Of a stretch of 64,000 nucleotides of DNA, positions 1 to 9,635 are shown in pieces. Source of the stretch: Salinicola salarius (GTDB taxonomy: Bacteria; Pseudomonadota; Gammaproteobacteria; Pseudomonadales; Halomonadaceae). The stretch is taken from positions 62,001 to 126,000 of the forward strand of contig NZ_NHOU01000003.1 of the NCBI RefSeq assembly GCF_002179555.1, given 5' to 3'. The translations under genes were made by a program, and so were the position numbers. How positions within the stretch are numbered: position 1 is the stretch's first letter; the number at the start of each line of letters is the position of its first letter. A model generated the notes under the pieces. The model was not told the DNA's origin and did no database searches. It worked only from the letters and a program-made list of their open reading frames with translations.

Positions 1-2
1 AC

Positions 3-530
3 CTCCGCTGGCCGCTGCCGGCCGATGCGCTGGCACCGTTGGGCCTGTATCTACTGGCACTGGTACTGGCGGGCTGGCTCTGCGTGCAACTGGTGATTCT
101 GGCGAGAGGACTGACACGCCAGCAGCAGGCGCTGATCGAAAGCCAGGATGCGGTGCGCCGCCAGCTGGAAGCGGCCGAACTGTCCCAGTTGATGAGCCAG
201 TTCGTGCAGCATGCCGAAGCGTTGCTGGACAAGGAGGGCCTCGATCCCAACAAGCGCAGCGTCATGCGCTGTCTGGCGGTCGATGCTCTGCGCGGCAACA
301 GCGGCCGGGGCGACGTGAATTACACCCGCCTGGCGCAACTCTTCGAATGGCTGGATGCCGAGGCGCAGCGCCACGAGAATGACGCGCATCGCCTGCAACT
401 GATGCTGCCGACACTCATGCAGTACGCCGAGATCGCCTGGCAGCTGTGCCAGGTCGGCGAGAGCCAGGCGGAGCGGCTGTCGCGCTTCCTGCAACACCAG
501 CCGGCGCCACCCTCCCGCCACGACGCCTGA
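3..530 (+). CDS. membrane-anchored hypothetical protein, 5'-truncated by window edge
   Basis: The reading frame is open from the left edge, so the true start lies outside the window; a TTG at 39 is only an internal candidate. The visible part begins with a hydrophobic segment (about residues 13-35), which looks like a single membrane anchor. A Gln/Glu/Ala-rich helical stretch follows (likely coiled coil), then a soluble alpha-helical region rich in Leu, Gln and Glu, ending in a Pro-rich tail. No catalytic motif or family is recognised. It is separated by about 150 nt from the convergent UspA gene. Coding is supported by frame-consistent high GC third positions; function unknown. Confidence 0.6.
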   Translation, partial: LRWPLPADALAPLGLYLLALVLAGWLCVQLVILARGLTRQQQALIESQDAVRRQLEAAELSQLMSQFVQHAEALLDKEGLDPNKRSVMRCLAVDALRGNSGRGDVNYTRLAQLFEWLDAEAQRHENDAHRLQLMLPTLMQYAEIAWQLCQVGESQAERLSRFLQHQPAPPSRHDA

Positions 531-681
531 TCGATTCCCTATCATCCGCTGACGCCCCGGTCTACCGACACCCGATCCAACACCCGGGCCACCGATACCC
601 GAAGCGACTGACGACCGATCGCCACGACGAGCGTCCTGGCGATCGGTCGGCTGTGGGTGCCCAGTCAGCGCAGTACCAGTA

Positions 682-1542
682 TCAGCGCAGAATGAGCGTT
701 GCCGTCCGCGCGTGGCGCAGCATGGCGGTCGTGGTACTGCCGACCAGCAGGTGGCGAATCCGCGAATGGCCATAGGCGCCCATGATCATCAGGTCGATCT
801 GATGCTGGTCGGCGTATTCGGCGAGCATCTCGTCGACGTCGCCGGCCAGAATCGTGCCCTGGGCATCGACCTCACCCTCGCGAAGCCGATTCAGCGCCCA
901 TTCGAGCTGGGCTCGCTGATCGTCGGTACCGGCCCCGACCATGATCACGTGACAGATCAGGCCGTTGAGCAGCGGGCTGTCGGCGATCATCTCGACGCCC
1001 TTGCGGGTCGTCCGGCCACCGTCGAAAGCCAGCAGCAGTCTCGAGGGCGGCTGGAATTCCGGAGGCGTCACCAGGATCGGGGTATGCAGCGTGCGTACGA
1101 CCCGCTCCAGATTGCCGCCCAGATGTTCGAGCGCCTCATCCTCTGACTCGCCGCGCTTGCCCAGCACGACCAGGCGAGTCTGAGGCTCGCGCTCGACCAG
1201 GGATTCGATCAGATTGCCGTGACGCAGCGCAGTGGAAACCGTGGTGTTCGGAGCCAGGCGCTCGGCCTGGCCGCGGGCGGCCTCCAGCAATTCGCGACCA
1301 TGCTGCTGGGCCAGCTTGGCACGCTGCTCGTCGAGATCGGTCAGCTGTTCGCGCAGATGTTCTCGGCTCCCGAGCCCGATCTGCCCGCTGGCATCGGTAG
1401 CGCCCAGACACGGCGCCTTGCTCAGCACGTGCATCAGCTCGAGCGGGGCGCCGATCCGTTCGGCGGCCCAGGCAGCCGCGGCGCACACCGCGAAAGCGTG
1501 ACGCGAATCGTCGATGCAGGCCAGAACCTGACGTTCACTCAT
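682..1542 (-). CDS. tandem universal stress protein (UspA family)
   Basis: A 286-residue cytoplasmic protein made of two Usp domains (about 1-150 and 155-286). Each Usp domain has an alpha/beta nucleotide-binding fold. The first begins VLACIDDSRHA; the second ends in the ATP-binding type signature GAYGHSRIRHLLVGSTT (G-2X-G-9X-G-S/T). This double-domain length is typical of E. coli UspE-like proteins. Start at 1542 is supported by an AAAGGAG ribosome site 6 nt upstream. It lies just upstream of the next minus-strand end (SulP gene), so the SulP-UspA pair may be co-transcribed, as is common for SulP carriers. Ligand (ATP or none for the first domain) cannot be told from sequence. Confidence 0.9.
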   Translation of the reverse strand: MSERQVLACIDDSRHAFAVCAAAAWAAERIGAPLELMHVLSKAPCLGATDASGQIGLGSREHLREQLTDLDEQRAKLAQQHGRELLEAARGQAERLAPNTTVSTALRHGNLIESLVEREPQTRLVVLGKRGESEDEALEHLGGNLERVVRTLHTPILVTPPEFQPPSRLLLAFDGGRTTRKGVEMIADSPLLNGLICHVIMVGAGTDDQRAQLEWALNRLREGEVDAQGTILAGDVDEMLAEYADQHQIDLMIMGAYGHSRIRHLLVGSTTTAMLRHARTATLILR

Positions 1543-1610
1543 GGGATTCTCCTTTCAGCCGTTCTTGGTTGATGATCGAAAGCGGGCCAGACCGGCCCGA
1601 TAATCGGGCG

Positions 1611-3098
1611 TCAGTGACCCATGAGCTTCTCTACGGCGTCCGGCTTGTCATGCACCCCGAAACGATCGACCAGAGTGGCACTGGCCTGATTCATGCCCAC
1701 CACTTCGACCTCGGTGCCTTCGCGGCGGAACTTGATCACCACGTTGTCCAACGCCTCGACCGCCGTGATATCCCAGAAGTGCGCTCGGGAAACGTCGATC
1801 GTGGCTCGCTCGATCGCCTCCTTGAAATCGAAGCCGGCCGTGAAACGGGTCGATGACGCGAAGAACACCTGCCCCACGACCTCATAGTTGCGCGTCTTGC
1901 CATCGTCGTCCATGCGACTCCCGATGTAGAGAATCTGTCCCACCTTGTTGGCGAAGAACAGCGACGCCAGCAGCACGCCGACCAGCACGCCGATCGCCAG
2001 GTTGTGGGTGGTGACGACGACGGCGACGGTGGCGATCATGACGATGTTCGTCGACATCGGGTGGCGGCGCAGGTTGCGGATCGACTCCCAGCTGAACGTC
2101 CCGATCGAGACCATGATCATGACGGCGACCAGGGCGGCCATCGGAATCTGCGAGACCCAGTCGCCCAGGAAGACGACCAGAATCAGCAGAAAGACACCGG
2201 CCACCAGCGTGGAAAGACGCGTGCGTCCACCGGATTTCACGTTGATCACCGACTGGCCGATCATCGCGCAGCCCGCCATGCCGCCGAGCAGACCGGAGAA
2301 GATGTTGGCGACGCCCTGCCCCTTGCACTCGCGGTTCTTGTCGCTCGAGGTATCGGTCAGTTCATCGACGATCGTTGCGGTCATCATCGACTCGAGCAGG
2401 CCGACGACGGCGATGCCCAGCGAATACGGCAGGATGATCATCAGCGTGTCGAGATTGAGCGGCACGTCCGGCCACAGGAACACCGGCAGGGAGTCCGGCA
2501 GCTCGCCCATGTCACCCACGGTACGGATATCCATGCCGCTGACCATGTAGACGATCGTCAGTACCACGATGCACACCAGCGGCGACGGCAACATCCTGCC
2601 GATGACCGGCAGATACGGAAACAGATAGATGATGCCGAGCCCGGCCGCCGTCATCGCGTAGACATGCCAGGTCACGCCGGTCAGTTCCGGCAGCTGCGCC
2701 ATGAAGATCAGGATGGCCAGGGCGTTGACGAAGCCGGTGACCACCGAGCGCGACACGAAGCGCATCAGCTCGCCCAGCCTGAGATAGCCGCACACGATCT
2801 GGATCACCCCCGTCAGCAGCGTTGCCGCCAGCAGGTACTCCAGACCGTGATCGCGCACCAGGGTCACCATCAACAGCGCCGTGGCGCCGGTGGCGGCAGA
2901 GATCATCCCCGGCCGACCGCCGGTGAAAGCGATCATCACGGCAATCGAGAACGACGCATAGAGGCCGATCTTGGGATCGACGCCGGCGATGATCGAGAAG
3001 GCGATCGCCTCGGGGATCAGCGCCATCGCGACGACGGTGCCGGCCAGCACGTCGGCACGGACGTTGGAAAACCAGTGTTGTTTTATCGTTTCTAACAT
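1611..3098 (-). CDS. SulP family anion transporter with STAS domain
   Basis: A 495-residue inner-membrane carrier. An N-terminal sulfate-transporter core (about residues 15-370) has 10-14 hydrophobic helices, with motif stretches GLYASF and [17 protein letters not shown] cytoplasmic STAS domain (about 395-490) follows. SulP proteins move sulfate, bicarbonate, chloride or dicarboxylates with Na+ or H+; the substrate here is not deducible. ATG at 3098 follows an AGGGA site; the upstream in-frame extension is Arg-rich and lacks a ribosome site, so it was rejected. UspA lies immediately upstream on the other side of a 68-nt gap, in the same direction. A halophile could use it for Na+-driven bicarbonate uptake, but this is inference. 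Confidence 0.9.
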   Translation of the reverse strand: MLETIKQHWFSNVRADVLAGTVVAMALIPEAIAFSIIAGVDPKIGLYASFSIAVMIAFTGGRPGMISAATGATALLMVTLVRDHGLEYLLAATLLTGVIQIVCGYLRLGELMRFVSRSVVTGFVNALAILIFMAQLPELTGVTWHVYAMTAAGLGIIYLFPYLPVIGRMLPSPLVCIVVLTIVYMVSGMDIRTVGDMGELPDSLPVFLWPDVPLNLDTLMIILPYSLGIAVVGLLESMMTATIVDELTDTSSDKNRECKGQGVANIFSGLLGGMAGCAMIGQSVINVKSGGRTRLSTLVAGVFLLILVVFLGDWVSQIPMAALVAVMIMVSIGTFSWESIRNLRRHPMSTNIVMIATVAVVVTTHNLAIGVLVGVLLASLFFANKVGQILYIGSRMDDDGKTRNYEVVGQVFFASSTRFTAGFDFKEAIERATIDVSRAHFWDITAVEALDNVVIKFRREGTEVEVVGMNQASATLVDRFGVHDKPDAVEKLMGH

Positions 3099-3678
3099 GG
3101 GCAGTTCCCTGTCATGGGCCGCGATAGACCGTTGCCGATCGCGCCGATCCGCCCTTAGCCAAAGCGGAATGGCCACCTGTATCACCCGGTCGTCGGCGGG
3201 ATCGATACAGCGTGCAGTCGAACGACGGCCACGCAGTCGCGGCAAGAGTTTGATTTGAATGGGTCGAACAAGAGCATGCCGTCGTGCCGATACAGAGGTA
3301 TCGGAGACAGCGAAGCGCGCGCAAGAGGCACGCCGGGGTGGGGGCGTTACGCTAGGGTGGCGTCATGCCAGCGATGGTGTTGTCGATGCGGTCTTGCATG
3401 GGAGCGACCTGTCGAGCGCGTCGTTGAATGATCTAAAACTTTAGGGAAACACTGCATAAATGCCTACGCAGGCGAATCGCTGCGTTGCGCGGTGCTCGGA
3501 ATCCTCACCTATACCCCATAGGCTCCGGTTCCTGCGCTCCGTGCGCCTTGCGCTTCATCCTGCTCGCCGATTTATTCAGCCTATCCTGAGCGCGCAGGAG
3601 TCTACCACCAACGTCGAAAGGTTCCCAGACGGCATTCCCGGGAACGACTATCGGCAGGCCCCTGACGGTATCGGCGTA
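3099..3678. other. 580-bp intergenic region with no gene
   Basis: This gap separates the SulP start from the mntR end. It should contain the SulP promoter near 3100-3250. Its right half carries one copy of a roughly 97-bp interspersed repeat (3472-3568). The short frames in it have no ribosome sites and no recognisable products. Nothing else seen. Confidence 0.6.
3472..3568 (+). repeat. interspersed repeat, copy A (about 97 bp)
   Basis: From the GCGAATCGC block at 3472 to CTCGCC at 3568 the sequence aligns almost gaplessly with the reverse complement of 52107-52202. Both copies share the core CTCACCTATA-CCCATAGGCTCC and the block CGTGCGCCTTGCGCTTC. Roughly 80-85 percent identity is estimated by eye. 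It encodes nothing and has no transposase. It is probably a non-autonomous, genome-wide intergenic element. Confidence 0.8.
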
Positions 3679-4101
3679 TCAGCGATCATGCGCTTCCAGA
3701 AAGCGCTGCATCGCTTCGACGGTGGCGTCGCTGCAGTGGTGCTCGATCCCTTCGGAATCGGCTTCGGCCACATGGGGCGGTACACCGAGCGCCAGCAGGG
3801 TCGATAGCACCAGCTGGTGGCGCGCCTCGACCTTCTCGGCCAGTTCGCTGCCCTTCTCGGTCAGAAAGACGCCGCGATACGGGCGCGCCTCGGCCAGACC
3901 GTCACGCTTGAGCCTCGCGATCACCTTGGAGACCGCAGCGGCACTGACGCCGAACCGTTCGGCCAGATCGCTGGCCCTGGCCTCGCCGTGGTCGCGGTGC
4001 AGCTGCGCGATTTCCTCCACGTAATCTTCCACCAGCTCCTGCTGGTGATCGAGACGCGTGCGCTCGAAGCGGGCATAACGTGGGCGTGGCGTTGCTGGCA
4101 T
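3679..4101 (-). CDS. mntR: manganese-responsive regulator MntR (DtxR family)
   Basis: A 140-residue cytoplasmic repressor. The N-terminal winged helix (about 25-80) contains SDLAERFGVSAAAVSKVIARLKRDGLAEARPYRGVFLTEKG, closely resembling E. coli MntR. The C-terminal dimerisation/metal region includes HQLVLSTLLALGVPP and EGIEHHCSDATVEAM. These supply the His, Glu and Cys residues of the DtxR/MntR metal sites. It is encoded 76 nt downstream of mntH in the same direction, so the two probably form a self-regulated operon. MntR bound to Mn2+ would repress mntH. Start at 4101 was chosen because the upstream extension is Cys/Ser/Arg-rich and overlaps mntH. Confidence 0.88.
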   Translation of the reverse strand: MPATPRPRYARFERTRLDHQQELVEDYVEEIAQLHRDHGEARASDLAERFGVSAAAVSKVIARLKRDGLAEARPYRGVFLTEKGSELAEKVEARHQLVLSTLLALGVPPHVAEADSEGIEHHCSDATVEAMQRFLEAHDR

Positions 4102-4177
4102 GGTGTTCTCATCGACGGGCAGAAATGATGGGCGACGGGGGCCTTTCAGGAGTTCGCCCGCGCGCGTCCTAGAGAGC

Positions 4178-5455
4178 CTACAGCAACTCGAAGGCCAACA
4201 CATAACCATTCAGCAAGATGATGACTGCCGCTAGGAGACATCCCAGGCCCGTGACCCAGGGGCGACTGGTCAGATTGCCCATCAGCCGGTGCTGGGCGGT
4301 GAAGTGGATCAGCGGGATCAGCGCGAAGGGAATCCCGAAGCTCAGCACCACCTGGCTGGCGACGAGAACCTGCTGCTCGGGGAACCCCAGCATGATCACC
4401 ACGATCGCCGGCAGCATGGTCATCAGGCGCCGCAGCCACAGCGGGATGGTGAAGCCGACGAAGCCCTGCATCACCACCTGCCCCGCCAGGGTGCCGACGA
4501 TCGACGAGGACAGCCCGGCCATCAGCAGCGTGAAGCCGAACAGGGTGCTCGCCAGCTCCTGGTTCATCAGCGGCGCCAGCAGTTGATAGCTCTGCTCGAT
4601 CGTGGCGACGCCGGTACGCCCGTTGTCGAAGAAGACCGAGGCGGCCAGCGCCAGCATCGAAAGGTTGATGACGCCGGCGATTCCCATGCCGATGATCACG
4701 TCCCACCGGTAGTAGCGCATGGCGCGGCGACGCTGCTCGTCGGTATGGGTCGCGACGCGTCGCTGCGACAGCGACGAGTGAAGATAGATGACGTGCGGCA
4801 TCACCGTCGCACCCAGGATGCCGGCGGCGAGAAATACCGCATAGCCATCCGGGAACTGGGGCAGCAGCAAGCCCTCGAGCGCCGGCGCGGCCTCGGGGCG
4901 TCCCATGATGATCTGGATGACGAATCCGGCGGCCACCGCCAGCAGCATGCTGCCGATGATGATCTCGAGCAGGCGAAAGCCGAAGCGCTGCATGTAGAGC
5001 GCCCCGTAGGTGATCGCCCCGGTCAGCAGCGCCCCTTCGAGCATCGACATGCCGAACAGCAGATTGAACGCCAGCGCGGCACCGAGAAATTCGGCCAGAT
5101 CCGTTGCGATCGCCACCAGTTCGGCCTGGACCCAGTAGAACCAGACCAGCGGCCGCGGATAGCGCTCCCGAATCATCTCCGCCAGATTCTTGCCGGTTGC
5201 CAGCCCCAGCCGCACCGATAGCGTCTGGATCACCATCGCCATCAGATTGGCCCACAGCACGACCCACAGCAGCAAGTAGCCATAGCGCGAGCCGGCTTCG
5301 ATATTGGTGGCGAAGTTGCCCGGATCGATATAGGCCACCGCCGCGATCATCGCCGGCCCGAAGAACGGCAGAAAGCGCGACAGCGTCGAACGACGCCGGG
5401 CAGCCGCTGGCGTCGTCAAGTGTTCGTCACGGGCTTGGGTCAAGGAGTTGGACAC
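4178..5455 (-). CDS. mntH: Nramp divalent metal transporter MntH
   Basis: A 425-residue inner-membrane H+-coupled Mn2+ (and Fe2+) importer with about 11 transmembrane helices. The diagnostic Nramp motifs are present: DPGN at residues 44-47 (metal-binding helix 1) and MPHVIYLHSSL starting at 219 (helix 6, with the metal-coordinating Met). The GTG start at 5455 follows a CAGAGG-type ribosome site. mntR lies directly downstream. A dyad and direct repeats upstream of the start are candidate MntR sites. Confidence 0.92.
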   Translation of the reverse strand: MSNSLTQARDEHLTTPAAARRRSTLSRFLPFFGPAMIAAVAYIDPGNFATNIEAGSRYGYLLLWVVLWANLMAMVIQTLSVRLGLATGKNLAEMIRERYPRPLVWFYWVQAELVAIATDLAEFLGAALAFNLLFGMSMLEGALLTGAITYGALYMQRFGFRLLEIIIGSMLLAVAAGFVIQIIMGRPEAAPALEGLLLPQFPDGYAVFLAAGILGATVMPHVIYLHSSLSQRRVATHTDEQRRRAMRYYRWDVIIGMGIAGVINLSMLALAASVFFDNGRTGVATIEQSYQLLAPLMNQELASTLFGFTLLMAGLSSSIVGTLAGQVVMQGFVGFTIPLWLRRLMTMLPAIVVIMLGFPEQQVLVASQVVLSFGIPFALIPLIHFTAQHRLMGNLTSRPWVTGLGCLLAAVIILLNGYVLAFELL

Positions 5456-5499
5456 GATTGCCTCTGGAGATGGTCAACACGCCAAGGTGATGATCCCCT

Positions 5500-5533
5500 G
5501 GTTATCAAGTTAAACCTTGGTTGACAAAATATA
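5500..5533 (-). promoter_or_regulatory. candidate MntR operator/promoter of mntH
   Basis: Upstream of mntH an imperfect dyad TCAA-N12-TTGA (5505-5524) sits next to a TATATT-like minus-strand -10 (5528-5533). Two nonamers, GGTTATCAA and GGTTGACAA (5500 and 5519), repeat with 19-bp spacing. The assignment is by position; no consensus was verified. Confidence 0.35.
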
Positions 5534-5690
5534 CCCCAGTTACCAACGACGCAACGGTGTCCCGTCATGAGTTATTTCAATCAGGACGATTGATTCCAAT
5601 GGTTATCTCACCCAAGCCCGATGACCCTGCGTCGCGACAATGGGACCGGCCCAGGCGGCTTCCGGACGGAATCCTGGAGTCGCACGAAAC

Positions 5691-6395
5691 CTAGCGCCAT
5701 CGCAGAATCGGCCACCCCCGCGCCTCGGCGGTTGCCTGCAGACGCTCGTCCGGCTGCGTGGCATGCGGATGATCGACGAATTCGAGCAGCGGCAGATCGT
5801 TGAAGGAGTCACTGTAGCCCCAGGTCTCCCAGCCTGCGGCGAAGCCGGTATCGTGAGCCTCGAGCCACTGGGCAAACGCCTCGAGCTTGCCGCGCTGGTA
5901 GGTCTGGATGCCGGTCGGCTCGCCGGTGAAGCGATCGTCGGCGTCGAACTCGGGCAGCGAGGCGAGCGCACCATCGGCGCCGACGGCATGCGCGATGGGC
6001 TCGACCAGATGGTGCATCGAGGCGGAGATCACCAGCGTGGCGTGTCCATCCCGGCTGTGGGCCTGGAGCCGCTCCACCCCTTCCTGCATCAGGCGCGGAC
6101 GCACCCTGGCATCGACGAACGCCTCGACCTGTTCACGCACGACCTGACGGGGGCGGCCGACCAGCGGCGCTAGCGTGAAACGCAGATGGTCGGTCATGTT
6201 CAGCGTACCGGCGTGGTACTGCCTGTCGTGCTCACGCATCTGCGCCAGCAGCGCCTCGCCATCCTCGACCCAGCCGCAATCGATGATCCACTCGAGCCAC
6301 AGATGCGTGCAGTCGCCGTCGAGCAGCGTGTCGTCGAGATCGAAGATGGCGAGCGCGGATGGCTGGTGTGGTGAAGGGGGTTGTGACGTGGCCAA
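5691..6395 (-). CDS. HAD-IB family hydrolase (phosphoserine-phosphatase-like)
   Basis: A roughly 234-residue soluble phosphatase of the HAD superfamily, subfamily IB. Motif I is FDLDDTLLDGD (nucleophile Asp and general-acid Asp near residues 19 and 21). Motif II is LVISAS, the conserved Lys is in QRGKLEAF and motif III is GYSDSFNDLPLL. The helical cap (about 30-110) matches SerB/CicA-like enzymes. The true substrate is unknown; proteins of this group act on small phosphomonoesters. TTG at 6395 has a good AGGGAG site 5 nt upstream. A longer TTG start at 6431 has none. It lies 70 nt downstream of the slipin gene in the same direction. Confidence 0.85.
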   Translation of the reverse strand: MATSQPPSPHQPSALAIFDLDDTLLDGDCTHLWLEWIIDCGWVEDGEALLAQMREHDRQYHAGTLNMTDHLRFTLAPLVGRPRQVVREQVEAFVDARVRPRLMQEGVERLQAHSRDGHATLVISASMHHLVEPIAHAVGADGALASLPEFDADDRFTGEPTGIQTYQRGKLEAFAQWLEAHDTGFAAGWETWGYSDSFNDLPLLEFVDHPHATQPDERLQATAEARGWPILRWR

Positions 6396-6465
6396 GCGGA
6401 CTCCCTGTTCTATCGGCGGAATGAATCTCAAGCATACACGCTCCAGCCACCACGGTGACCCGAGG

Positions 6466-7254
6466 TCAGATCTCTTCCTGCGGCCTGGGGTCGGGCTTCG
6501 GGGTATTGAATCCCGCCATGGTCTTGAACGCCTCCATGATGTCCATCGGCAGCGGGAAGACGATGGTCGAGGCGTTCTTGTTGCTCATGTCGCTCATGGT
6601 CTGCAGATAGCGCAGCTGCAGCGCCGCCGGGTTGCGCGACATGATATCGGCTGCCTCGACCAGTTTCTCGGCCGCCTGCTGCTCGCCCTCGGCGTGGATC
6701 ACCTTGGCCCGGCGTTCGCGTTCGGCCTCGGCCTGGCGGGCGATGGCGCGAATCATGCTCTCGTCGAGATCGACGTGCTTGATCTCGACGTTGGCCACCT
6801 TGATGCCCCACGCCTCCGTCTGGGCGTCGATGATCTCCTGGATGTCATCATTGAGCTTGTCCCGCTCGGAGAGCATCTCGTCGAGATCGTGCTTGCCCAG
6901 TACCGAACGCAGCGTGGTCTGGGCCAGCTGGCTGGTGGCATTGACGTAATTCTCGACCTGGATGATCGCCTTCTGCGGGTCGACGACGCGGAAGTACAGC
7001 ACCGCGTTGACGCGAACGGTGACGTTATCCTGGGAAATGACGTCCTGCTCCGGCACGTCCATGGTGATGACGCGCAGGTCCACGACCTCCATTTTCTGCA
7101 CTACCGGAATCAGGAAGAACAGCCCGGGTCCCTTGACGTCCTGGAATCGGCCCAGGAAAAACACCACGCCGCGACGGTACTCCGGCAGAATCCGGATCGA
7201 AGCCAGCAACAGCAGGATCAGCAGTACCACAGGTACCAGATAGGCGAACATCAT
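6466..7254 (-). CDS. slipin/stomatin-like SPFH-domain membrane protein
   Basis: A 262-residue protein with one N-terminal membrane helix (about 3-20). An SPFH/prohibitin domain follows, containing [16 protein letters not shown] and later [25 protein letters not shown], the helical oligomerisation region. Slipins form ring-like membrane assemblies and are processed or assisted by NfeD proteins. The start at 7254 has a strong GGAGGAG site, while the upstream in-frame extension overlaps nfeD and is not credible. The adjacent nfeD-like gene is 95 nt upstream in the same direction, the classical stomatin/NfeD operon arrangement. Confidence 0.92.
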   Translation of the reverse strand: MMFAYLVPVVLLILLLLASIRILPEYRRGVVFFLGRFQDVKGPGLFFLIPVVQKMEVVDLRVITMDVPEQDVISQDNVTVRVNAVLYFRVVDPQKAIIQVENYVNATSQLAQTTLRSVLGKHDLDEMLSERDKLNDDIQEIIDAQTEAWGIKVANVEIKHVDLDESMIRAIARQAEAERERRAKVIHAEGEQQAAEKLVEAADIMSRNPAALQLRYLQTMSDMSNKNASTIVFPLPMDIMEAFKTMAGFNTPKPDPRPQEEI

Positions 7255-7349
7255 TTCGTCTCCTCCATGGGAAAGCCGGCCGTCGTCTCTTCGGTTCGAC
7301 CACGCGGTCGACCATGTGGTCAACGACGTGACCGGCTTCAGGATCGGGC

Positions 7350-8714
7350 TTACGTCGACGGGCGCTCGACGCCCGTGGGTTCCACGCTGACGGTCAAGCC
7401 GTCCAGCGCCATGACGCGCAGCTTGTCGCCTTTCCGGATAGGCCCCTTGCCACGCGCCTGCCAGCGCTCTCCGTGCAGCAGCACCTTGCCGCGTCCGGCG
7501 ACAAAATCCCCCAGCGCCACGGCCTCGGCACCGATCAACTCTTCGCGACCGGTCAAGGGCATGCGTCGCCGTACCCCCATCAGGCGCATCACGCCCCACA
7601 GCAGGAAGCCGGCCGCTACCAGCGCCGTGCCGCCGATCAGCGGCCACGCCACGGCACTGTTGGCCTCGTCCATCAGCAGGATGGAACCGATCACGAACGC
7701 AGCGATACCGCCGGCACCGAGCGCGCCGAAGCTGGGCAGGAAGGCCTCGCCGACGATCATGGCCAACCCCAGCAGCACCAGTCCCAGGCCGGCCAGGTCG
7801 ATCGACAGAACCTGAAAGGCAAACAGCCCCAGCATCAGGCTGATGCCGCCAATGACGCCCGGAACCAGCGTGCCGGGGCTGGCGAGTTCGAACACCAGCC
7901 CGTAGAAGCCGATCAACAGCAGGCCATAGGCCACGATTGGGTTGGCGATCAGCGACAGCAGCGACGTGCGCCAGTCCGGCGCTTCGCGGACGAGTTCGAT
8001 ATCCGCCGTCGAAAGCGTTCGAGTCCCGTCTTCCAGCTCGACCTGCCGGCCGTCCAGCTGTGCCATCAGGTCATCGAGATCCACGGCCACCACGTCGATG
8101 ACATCGCGTTCCAGCGCCTCCTTCGCGCCGAGATTGGCCGCCTCGCGTACCGCCTGCTCGGCCCAGTCGGCGTTGCGGCCGTGACGCTCGGCGTAGCCAC
8201 GAATCGTGGCCACGGCATCCTCGATCATCTTCTGGCGCATCGCCTGGCTGTTGGCGTCCTCGGGCGTCTCTCCGCCCAGGGTCACCGGCGTGGCCGAACC
8301 GAGATGGGTGCCGGGTGACATCGCCGCGATGGGGCTGGCGTAGAGCAGATAGGTGCCGGCGCTGGCTGCCCGCGCCCCGCTCGGAGTGACGTAGGTCGCG
8401 ACCGGCACCCTGGCGGCGAGGATCGTCTGCGCCAGCCGGCGCATCGACTCGACCTGCCCACCGGGCGTGTCTAGCTCGACGACAAGGAGTTCGGCGTCCA
8501 TCGACTCGGCGCGGCGAATGCCGCGTTCGACGTAATCCCGCGTCGCCGGGTTGATGCTGTCCTCGAGGGTAAGCACCAGCGCCCGTTCCGCGACCGGCGA
8601 CTGGGCCAGCGCCGTCATTGCCAGGATGCCGCCCAACAAAAGGCAGACGAGCCAACAGGCGCAGCGCTGTCGGTGCGTCAAAAGTCTGCGAGAGTGGCCC
8701 ATGGAATCGATCAT
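7350..8714 (-). CDS. NfeD family membrane serine protease (long form)
   Basis: A 454-residue long-type NfeD. It has a signal peptide or first helix (about 15-38) and a ClpP-like serine protease domain (about 40-230), with the Ser-containing stretch [16 protein letters not shown]. Four or five membrane helices follow (about 245-375), then a C-terminal OB-fold NfeD domain (about 385-450). Members cleave or regulate the partner stomatin, which is encoded immediately downstream. No strong ribosome site is seen for ATG 8714; a second ATG at 8702 is an alternative. Cellular role: membrane microdomain or quality-control protease, by family. Confidence 0.9.
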   Translation of the reverse strand: MIDSMGHSRRLLTHRQRCACWLVCLLLGGILAMTALAQSPVAERALVLTLEDSINPATRDYVERGIRRAESMDAELLVVELDTPGGQVESMRRLAQTILAARVPVATYVTPSGARAASAGTYLLYASPIAAMSPGTHLGSATPVTLGGETPEDANSQAMRQKMIEDAVATIRGYAERHGRNADWAEQAVREAANLGAKEALERDVIDVVAVDLDDLMAQLDGRQVELEDGTRTLSTADIELVREAPDWRTSLLSLIANPIVAYGLLLIGFYGLVFELASPGTLVPGVIGGISLMLGLFAFQVLSIDLAGLGLVLLGLAMIVGEAFLPSFGALGAGGIAAFVIGSILLMDEANSAVAWPLIGGTALVAAGFLLWGVMRLMGVRRRMPLTGREELIGAEAVALGDFVAGRGKVLLHGERWQARGKGPIRKGDKLRVMALDGLTVSVEPTGVERPST

Positions 8715-8741
8715 ACTCGCAGCGTAGCCAGTTTCCCGCGT

Positions 8742-8798
8742 TCGTGCCGTTGGATCGTCGTGCCGTTGGATCGTCGTGCCGTTGGATCGTCGCGCCGT
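8742..8798. repeat. 16-bp tandem repeat, 3.5 copies
   Basis: Three exact copies of TCGTGCCGTTGGATCG lie head to tail at 8742, 8758 and 8774, followed by a degenerate partial copy. They lie between the nfeD start and the dehalogenase end, in no gene. Confidence 0.95.
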
Positions 8799-8823
8799 CT
8801 CGACTCGCCTCCGGCGCTTATCC

Positions 8824-9519
8824 TCACGCCCGCTCGCGCTTGAGCATCACCTCAAACTGATCGGCTAGCGCTTCCAGGTCGGGCGCCATCATGTCGGGTG
8901 GATCGCCCCAGGGCTCGAACGGTGTCTTGGGGTTGCGCTGGACCCAGGCCGCGCGCAGGCCGGCGTAGCGCGCCCCGATGATGTCGAAGGGGTTGCTGGA
9001 GACCAGCCAGGTATTGTCGGCACGGCTATGCGTGCGCTGCCGCAAGTGGGCGTAGACGACCGCATCCGGCTTGAACCGCCGCACCTCCTCGACGCTGATG
9101 ATGTCGTCGAACATCGCCATCATTCCGGCATTGTCGAACAGCAGCTCGACGCTCTGGCGGCTGCCGTTGGAGAACGCCACGCAGCGCACGCCCAACCCGC
9201 GAATACGTTCGAGCGCCGCCGGCACCTCCTCGAACGCCGGCAAGCGGCGGTAGGCGGCCATCAGGCTCTGCTTGAATTCCTCGCCGAACCGTGTGCCCCA
9301 CTCCTGATCGAGCAGATCCAGGGCTTCCCGCTTGCACTGGGAAAAATCGGCGTAGGCGCCCATCAACCCGCGGCGAAAGGCGAACTCGAGTTGCTTGTCG
9401 CGCCAGCGGCCAGCGAAGACGTCGGCCTCGTCGCCGATACGGGAGCCGAGAAGGGAGACCACTCCCTGCGTATCCACCAGCGTCCCGTATACATCGAAGG
9501 CCAGTACCGGTGTTTGCAT
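8824..9519 (-). CDS. haloacid dehalogenase, type II (HAD superfamily)
   Basis: A 231-residue soluble HAD hydrolase. Motifs are FDVYGTLVDTQG with the nucleophilic Asp near residue 9, VAFSNGS, RRFKPDAVVY with the conserved Lys, and SNPFDIIGARYAGLRAAWVQR. These are characteristic of (S)-2-haloacid dehalogenases, which hydrolyse 2-haloalkanoates to 2-hydroxyacids. Many genomic members act on unknown substrates. ATG 9519 has an AAGGA site 6 nt upstream. It is divergent from the AraC-type regulator at 9636, with an AT-rich 116-bp shared promoter region. Confidence 0.88.
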   Translation of the reverse strand: MQTPVLAFDVYGTLVDTQGVVSLLGSRIGDEADVFAGRWRDKQLEFAFRRGLMGAYADFSQCKREALDLLDQEWGTRFGEEFKQSLMAAYRRLPAFEEVPAALERIRGLGVRCVAFSNGSRQSVELLFDNAGMMAMFDDIISVEEVRRFKPDAVVYAHLRQRTHSRADNTWLVSSNPFDIIGARYAGLRAAWVQRNPKTPFEPWGDPPDMMAPDLEALADQFEVMLKRERA

Positions 9520-9635
9520 GTTAAATCCTTGGTCAAAGTGTTTCGTCCCGCGTTTTTTGTCACTATAAGCACACGGAACTGGGAAAAATCCGAATCAAAT
9601 CATTGTTTTATTTTGTAATGACAGGGTGACAAACC

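Noticed and set aside
3569-3678. A small gene in the gap before mntR
   Set aside because: Frames across it lack ribosome sites and run into the repeat or mntR; no recognisable product.
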